64,000 nt of DNA from Sialis fuliginosa (taxonomy: Eukaryota; Arthropoda; Insecta; Megaloptera; Sialidae): contig OY540815.1 in NCBI GenBank assembly GCA_961205875.1, positions 20,831,638-20,895,637 on the forward strand, read 5' to 3'. The notes under the pieces are model-generated. The model was not told the origin of the DNA. It ran no database searches and saw only the letters and a list, made by a program, of their open reading frames with translations. Positions 57,952-64,000 of the stretch are shown here, piece by piece. The translations under genes and the position numbers were made by a program. Numbering within the stretch: position 1 is the stretch's first letter; the number at the start of each line of letters is the position of its first letter.

Positions 57952-58443
57952 TATAGTGTATTGTGTATAGCCCTAAAAATTTTTAAAAATCTTTTTTTTT
58001 ATCCAGATTTATATTTATTATAAATAATACAAAATGAATCCTAATTTGTAATATTTAATTCATGAAAACCAGCATGAAAGAGAAATAAATGTAACTAAAT
58101 ACGAAGTGGTTATTTTAATAAATAGTCGGATACATTTCAGAACTAAATCCGACTGTAGAGTCTATTAGATTCGGCAAATTTAATTCCCGGGAATGAAATC
58201 AAAGCTGCATCAGTCATATAGATGCTGCACGCGCCTTAGGGTGAGGTGGAGTAGCAATCTCCCCCCCCCCACCCCTCTCCCCACTGCACCTATAGTAAAT
58301 GCACGCGTATGTAACACAGTGCAGCTGTGCGTGCATTAGATTGAGGTTAGGTCGAAATATAATATTCCAAACAAAATCATTTTTATAACTAGTTACTCAG
58401 AAAAACGAACTCTAATAATATAGTAAAAATAATAACTATACTG
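57952..58443. other. Spacer with a GC-rich, C10 patch
   Basis: 58200-58340 contains GCACGCGCCTTAGGGTGAGG, a C10 run and GCAGCTGTGCGTGCATTAG. No frame or splice support. Confidence 0.3.
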
Positions 58444-58828
58444 CAGGGGTTATTTTAAGAAAATTTTACAACTTTATTTTTTTGCTCCATACTTACAATT
58501 TTTGCTTTTCAACAGCAATGACTTTTGTTTTTTGCATTACGTTTCTTATATATTTTGTTTTTACAACTGCAATGACCTATTTTTTGCTCTACATTTCCTA
58601 CATGTTTTGCTTTTACAACTAGAATGACCTTTTTCCACATATTTTATTATTTAATTTATTTATTATAAATTTTTTCAATTTTTTGCACTACACAAATTAG
58701 CTTTTACACTAAAATAACCTAGTAATTAATCATTGGTAAATAGAAATGTAGAAGTACTTTAATTTATGCCAAACATGTTTCACGAACCCCTGGCAAAAGT
58801 TCCGCGGACCTTAGTTTAAGAATCGCTG
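58444..58828. mobile_element. hAT-like element related to 982-1239
   Basis: It begins CAGGGGTTATTTTAAG and ends TTTAAGAATCGCTG. It contains several GCAATGACCTTTTTT-type tandem phrases and TGCCAAACATGTTTCACG shared with 982-1239. Target duplication not visible. Confidence 0.5.
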
Positions 58829-60467
58829 TGATATAGAATTAGATAGTAAAATAAATAAAAAAACCTTTTTGACACGCCACATGCATTGATATAAATTTTG
58901 CGAAGGGGGGGAGGGTGCTTCGGAGCTCACTGCAGACACCATTTTTGAGACAGTATTAAATTTTATTAGTTTGGACTGGTTATAAAAATATTTGTTTGCC
59001 TAGTTTTAACTCTATAGCATCCCCCTGAAAAAAATTTTTTTCTAAAAAGAATTAACGGGGGTGGGAGGGGGGGTATTCAGCCATTTCTTACTCTAGATAC
59101 GCTCTTTAATTGAGTTTTTTTATACGATATCAAACAACGTATTGATAGTTTTAATATAAGTGTTATTACTATATTAATGTTTATTTATCTTTTCGATGTA
59201 CGCCACTGGTATGTTCGACATAAAAGAGTGTTGGCACACTCGAGCGTGTACTTTAACACAATTAAATAACCGGAGATTCGAACCGGTTGCCTTTATATTG
59301 ACTGATGCCGGAACTTGAATAAATGTTTTGTTATGTTACATTATTATTTATTTGTTTCAGTTTTGTAACTAAATACCTACACAGAGAAATTGTAAATGTA
59401 AATCAGTGGCAAAAAAACAACATATAAGGCTTTTGAGATCATTTTTAAATATATACAAGTAACTTATTTTTGTTAATTAAAGTTACAAAAAATCGTAATT
59501 CTTTCTGAGGCTTCCGTGGTGATCTTGATATAGATCTTGGCTTCTGGGTGTAAGCCGCGTCGGTTTGGTCGTGTTATCGGCCAACGTTTCGTCACACATT
59601 GCAGTAGACATCTTCGGGAGCCAAGATCCAATCGTAATTCTGATTCATTTTATCTTAATATTGATGCTATATTTTTAAATTAGGTTCGACCCCCCCCCCC
59701 CCTCCAACTAATCATACGCCGTACAAAGATTAAACTAGCCGGTATTATAAAGAATTTGCTTGACTCAAATGAAAATTAGCTTCCAGCTAACGCTATCTGC
59801 TAGGTGTCAAGTTGTTATGGTATTGCTTGATATTTGAAAGCAGTGGTAATAACTGTATAGTAATGTAAATGCTATGCATTTTATGAGCTACGGTAAAAGC
59901 ACTTTTATTAATTTTTATTTTTTTTTTATTTGAAAAAATTCATAGAGAAACTTATATGTGTACTCAATTAGAGTATCAGTTTGATAAAATAACCCAACAT
60001 GTACATGGTTACATAAATAAAAACCTCTCTCTATTATAATGCAAGGACATGGGGATCAGGTGAAAATCTAAATCCGATAATAATAGAATGTATATTTCTT
60101 AAGGTTGAGCACATAATATCTGTCTCTCCATTCAGCCATGTTCTGCTTTCAGAGCCTCTCTCCCCAGCCAGTGCTTTTTGTCAAGCAATTTGTAAGGTGG
60201 AAGACATTCCTATTATGTACAATAATAAGCCCTTTCTATTGAATCAGATATGATGTGTTTACTAAGAATATATGGAACATCTTTCGGATTGTGTGATCTA
60301 AAAATAAATTTTGACGTATACAATAAAAAGTGTACATGTTGAAAATATATTAGTGTATCTATCAAACTAAAAAAAAAAACAAGCACAGACAATTAAATTA
60401 ATAAGTATAGGTTCAAGGTATATATAAAGACAAGGTAGTCTCATCAGCTCCCTGACCAATATTATAA
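58829..60467. other. Non-genic stretch, possible Penelope-like motif
   Basis: 59535-59625 (minus) contains CCGAAGATGTCTACTG and GTGTGACGAAACGTTGGCCG followed by GACGCGGCTTACACCC, a phrase I associate with dispersed retroelement ends. A tRNA-like B box, GGTTCGAATC, lies at about 59275-59284 (minus). A C-rich run is at 59688-59702. No gene supported. Confidence 0.35.
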
Positions 60468-60788
60468 ATTTATAATAGAATATCAATTACAAAAAATTAC
60501 TTTATTTATTCTTGTTTTCGTATTTTTTAATATTTTAACAACAGATATAATCAAAGAACATATAATACAAAGTCATAAAAAGCTGTCAGAATCACAGAAT
60601 GTATTGCCAACTTAAGAATAGTAAAAGATACATTTCCCGAGTAGAATTATTTGTGACAGTTTTTTTATGATTTTGCAATGTCGAATTTGTACTTCTTTGA
60701 TTCTATGTGTTGTTAAAATTTTAAAATATCAAAAAAATACGACAACAAGAATAAATAAAGGATTTTTTGTAATTGATATTCTATTATA
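60468..60788. repeat. Inverted repeat, arms about 70 bp
   Basis: 60477-60540, containing AATATCAATTACAAAAAATTAC, is mirrored at 60716-60785, with about 175 bp between. AT-rich; probably a small foldback element. Confidence 0.6.
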
Positions 60789-61220
60789 CACATTTAAAAA
60801 CTAGAAAAAACATTTGTCAAGTAAAAATAGTTATGCACCCCCCGCCAAAAAAAAAGTTCCACTCGGAGCACGTCGTCTTCATATAAAAATCTAATTTTAT
60901 TCCTAGACGATTTTCTAGCCAGTGGACCGTTAATAATTTAGAATTCAAATTACCATAATCCCAATTTTTTTAACTTCAATTAATACCAGCATTTCTATTT
61001 AAAACTATACACACTAAACTAAACAATAAAGTATTATATTCGAACAAACAAAAATATTAATCTTTAATCTAATTCTCTTGGATACAAGTACCCATATTGG
61101 TTCACCAACACCTCTTCAACATTCTGAATGCATAATACATTCTAATAATGACAGCACGAGGTCTCTATTGTATGTGTAGCAAAACGATATGCCCGCATAA
61201 CGCCAAAGATAAAAATATCT
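60789..61220. other. Spacer, possible 3' flank of a minus-strand exon
   Basis: If the exon at 61221-61320 is real this is its 3' untranslated region. I see no strong polyadenylation signal. A small piece of repeat L is at about 60808-60835. Confidence 0.25.
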
Positions 61221-61320
61221 TTACATGTACTTGAGTTCCTTCACACTGCATGTCCTTAAAGGCACACAAGGACCTTTTGTAAGGCCACGTTGCTCCAGGA
61301 TATGTTGAATTTGGTTGTAA
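61221..61320 (-). CDS. Possible last exon, unknown protein
   Basis: After AG (61322-61321) the frame reads one base, then 32 codons and TAA. The peptide includes YNQIQHILEQRG, LTKGPCVPLR and KELKYM. It is compositionally like real protein and unlike the AT-rich chance frames nearby. The GL..G...PL layout loosely recalls the C-terminus of DHDPS/N-acetylneuraminate-lyase-type aldolases, but this is a guess from pattern only. Upstream exons would lie at higher coordinates and were not found. Confidence 0.3.
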
Positions 61321-61340
61321 CTATTGTCGTTTATAGCATG

Positions 61341-62821
61341 TTACAGTAAACGTTTCAAAGTAATTCGTAAAATTAAAAAATCGACGTAGGTAAACATCCG
61401 TATCGTTTTCAAAAATAAGACATTTTCTTCCAAGACAAAAATTAATCTTAAATATATAAAATGTCATACTTCTACGATTTGTCGTATTTGAGTTACAGCG
61501 CTTACAGACCGACAGACAGACACACAGACATCATGGCGAAAATAGTCATAATAGATTCAGGGAAGGTCAAAATGGATAATTCCATCAAAATTCGGATTTC
61601 GAAAAAAATCGGCTTCACTATATTACTTTCTGATACTATATTTCATATACATGGGCATAAGAAAGTAAAAATAATTATATCAAAGTGTCTGCCAATAAAC
61701 ATTTAAAATATAAAAGGCTAGTAATTGTTATGTCTTAAGTTTTATTGGCACGTGACTGTTTCTTAAGAAATTGAATGAGAAGCCTTTAATTATTTCATTT
61801 CTCAAGAGACAGGTATAACTTGAATTTATGACAAACAGCAAAGGTGCCTTGGCTATTACCTATAACATAACTATGCCTATTATTTTATTTATTTACCTAT
61901 GCATCAGGAAATGATCTGGTATTGAATATTTAAGATATGACTTTTATAAAAACATTTATATGTTTTATAAAAACACGAATGAAGATATTAGAGAATTAAA
62001 TATTTTTTAGATTTAAAAATGCATTGTATATATTGTTATATTTTCTTGAAAATAATAAGACTGCACCATCTGGACCTATATATATTATGTAGATACCAAC
62101 TGTGTTGTTCGGTAGATATATATATATATACATATCGAATGTGAAATTACACTGATGTTGAGAGTTAATTTGCATCAAATTTTAATATTTTAGATATAGG
62201 AAATTTCCAAACTTGTGTAGTAAACCAACAAGATGTATTGGAAAACTAAACTTAAGGATGTGTATTTTTTTCATATACAGATCTACTAAATTTACAAATA
62301 AAAAAATGTGAATTTCATAGATAAATGTTGTAAATTTACGCATTCGTAAAGTAAATTTACCACAATTTGTTTTGTAGCGTAAAAGTATAGTAAACTTACA
62401 AGATGTGTTGTTAAAATACAAATTTTATTGAAGATATATTAATAAACTGTGAGGTAATTTATTTTCCCAACACTGACTTTTGGAATTTTCCTTTACATTT
62501 GTATAGTAAAAATATTGTAAATTTACTATTTTTTTCTCAGTGTATGTACAGCTATTCCTAGTTCACAGCACCACATATTCGTGAGTAAATGTTATTTGCT
62601 TATTTAATTGCTCTGGCGTGGTGGTTATTCCTGATATGGCACTTCAGACTTGAAAACTTTGTGATTCAATTCGGAAATTACGTTAAATCAAACACAGTAA
62701 TACAATTATTGCTTTGATTCACGGCTGTTTCTGTGCGCATTTCAATTTATATAAATACCCTTAATTAATCTAGTCTAATATACATAGGTATAAAAGTTAG
62801 CTGCAATATAATGTAGACAGA
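61341..62821. other. AT-rich stretch without supported gene
   Basis: It contains a GACCGACAGACAGACACACAG tract at about 61508 and a TATATATATATA tract at about 62118. Repeated phrases of the form GTAAATTTAC at about 62290-62400 and 62516 hint at an eroded TIR element. Confidence 0.3.
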
Positions 62822-63165
62822 TAAGGTACTGGCATCAGTATATTGTTTTTTGGGATATATGGGCTTTTTTTGTAATTCTCATGAACTTATGTTACTAATA
62901 AAACAATTACCTCTTTATTAAATCAATTTAACTAGCAAAATCCGAAAAAAAACTTAATTGGGTGCCAATTCCTGGTTTTACATTATTACTGGAGAAAAAA
63001 GGTTATAATAAAAAAAACTATATATGCGAAATTTAGTAATTAAATTGATTTTAATAAAGAGGTACTTGTTTTATTAGTAGCATGAGTCCATGAGAATTAT
63101 AAAAAAAGAAGCCCATATCAATCTCAAAAAACCTTGCTCTTAAAGCGGCATGGTGCTAGTACCTT
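62822..63165. mobile_element. AGGTACTGGCACCAG family, copy 11 (shortened)
   Basis: It runs from TAAGGTACTGGCATCAGT to GGTGCTAGTACCTTA, about 340 bp, with the middle deleted and the central part present in both orientations (CATGAACTTATGTTACTAAT at 62880 and its inverse at 63078), so it is itself partly palindromic. Confidence 0.65.
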
Positions 63166-63970
63166 ATTTTACTACAAAAATTGTAATGGTCTTTTTATAG
63201 AAAATTGAATGCTTTACAAAAAATAACCTATAAGATTTTCACGTAATATGCGACGTTCTTGAATTATTTTGAAAAAAAACACGATGGTGGCGACGCTGGG
63301 AATAAGTTTAGCAATTAGTTTTGACTAAAAACTGGTTTCACCTAACCAACAAAACAAACTGTAAAAAAACACATAGAATTCTAACTTCTAACCTGATTAT
63401 TTGTTTACAAGATATTTATGAAGCTTGTGTATGAAAATTTCGTAAACAAAATTTGCATCTTGCACATCAGTTTTATGTATATAACATACTATCGGAAGAA
63501 GAATATGCGTTAAAATTTTTATAGGTTTTCCCTATGAGTACTTCTCCTAAATTAATCTGTCTAAAAATTTCACCTTTTTATAAAATTATTTATTTATTAT
63601 GATTTTGCTGTTTGTGGTCAATATTACTTTTGTTGTTTTATTTAAAAAATATGAAATTTAATTAAAATAAACAAAGTTGCAATAAATACACTTGGATAAG
63701 TAAATACAAATATTTGCATATACACTGCCATTTATGGTAATCACATGCGGGTTTGTCCTGGCAATGTCAAATAGCATCGAACTTTGTGTAGATGTATACA
63801 TATATATATTTTACAGGCAGATATCCACTTTAATTATCTACTAATCTTATTTTCCTGTTTACTAGTACTATATTATCCTTAACATTATTTTATATTTATA
63901 AGTATATCGAGGTCAGTTTACAGATAAATGTAGTTTTTAATTTCCATACTAAAAAAGTTTGATTCTAATA
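63166..63970. other. AT-rich spacer
   Basis: A repeat L fragment (TAAGATTTTCACGTAATATG and following) at about 63200-63275; nothing else supported. Confidence 0.3.
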
Positions 63971-64000
63971 CAGGCGCGGATCTAGGATTACAATTTGTGG
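63971..64000. mobile_element. hAT-like 5' end cut by the window edge
   Basis: CAGGCGCGGATCTAGGATT is a typical hAT-type terminus. The element continues outside the window. Confidence 0.4.

Noticed and set aside
59265..59300. tRNA-like B box GGTTCGAATC on the minus strand
   Set aside because: No A box, acceptor stem or anticodon arm can be built around it, so it is not a tRNA; a SINE origin is possible but unsupported.
60437..60450. TCATCAG near 60440 and 28866 as further hammerhead cores
   Set aside because: No GTTTC (complement of GAAAC) at the required distance and no pairing stems.

Overview
This is a eukaryotic, AT-rich (roughly three quarters A+T) stretch of animal nuclear DNA, most likely from an arthropod. 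The evidence is spliced, short GC-rich exons with GT/AG borders, no bacterial-style gene packing, a very dense load of non-autonomous DNA transposons (hAT, PIF/Harbinger, Tc1/mariner, pogo and TTAA-target types), Penelope-like pieces with hammerhead ribozyme motifs, and a short TTAGG run at about 54.25 kb. I cannot name the species from sequence alone.

Genes. The only multi-exon gene I can support lies on the minus strand. It starts at 15364 and runs through four exons (15364-15267, 14868-14690, 10413-10145, 9347-9206). The reading phases agree at all three introns. It encodes a short polar N-terminus, one membrane segment, a long charged alpha-helical region and an acidic tail, and continues beyond exon 4 to exons I did not find. 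I do not recognise the family. Two weaker single-exon candidates, both minus strand, are at 671-874 and 61221-61320.

Repeats. The rest is largely a layered transposon landscape. A TIR family beginning AGGTACTGGCACCAG occurs about eleven times (6.7, 21.6, 22.8, 34.6, 38.1/40.5, 41.2, 47.3, 49.8, 52.2, 57.6 and 62.8 kb) and is itself invaded by hAT-like and PIF/Harbinger-like elements whose target-site duplications can be read directly. Other families are a large foldback element (8.1, 37.2, 51.1 kb), an unclassified dispersed repeat (10.5, 23.8, 33.1, 45.0, 49.1 kb and fragments), PIF/Harbinger-like elements with GC-rich TIRs (10.8 and 38.2-40.5 kb, the latter nested), a long TA-flanked palindrome (12.9-14.0 kb), a TTAA-flanked palindrome (19.3 kb), a roughly 130-bp minisatellite (25.6-26.2 kb), and a pogo/Tigger remnant with a recognisable but broken transposase N-terminus (48.7 kb).

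Most notable. Two hammerhead-ribozyme-like motifs are visible, at 22692-22744 (+) and about 2975-3026 (-). The second sits in the loop of a perfect 49-bp inverted repeat. A third palindromic insertion with a related but non-canonical core (48103-48380) is flanked by a 16-bp target duplication. These look like Penelope-like retroelement termini. No long autonomous transposase or reverse transcriptase ORF is intact in the window, and I saw no viral genes, CRISPR arrays or rRNA genes.
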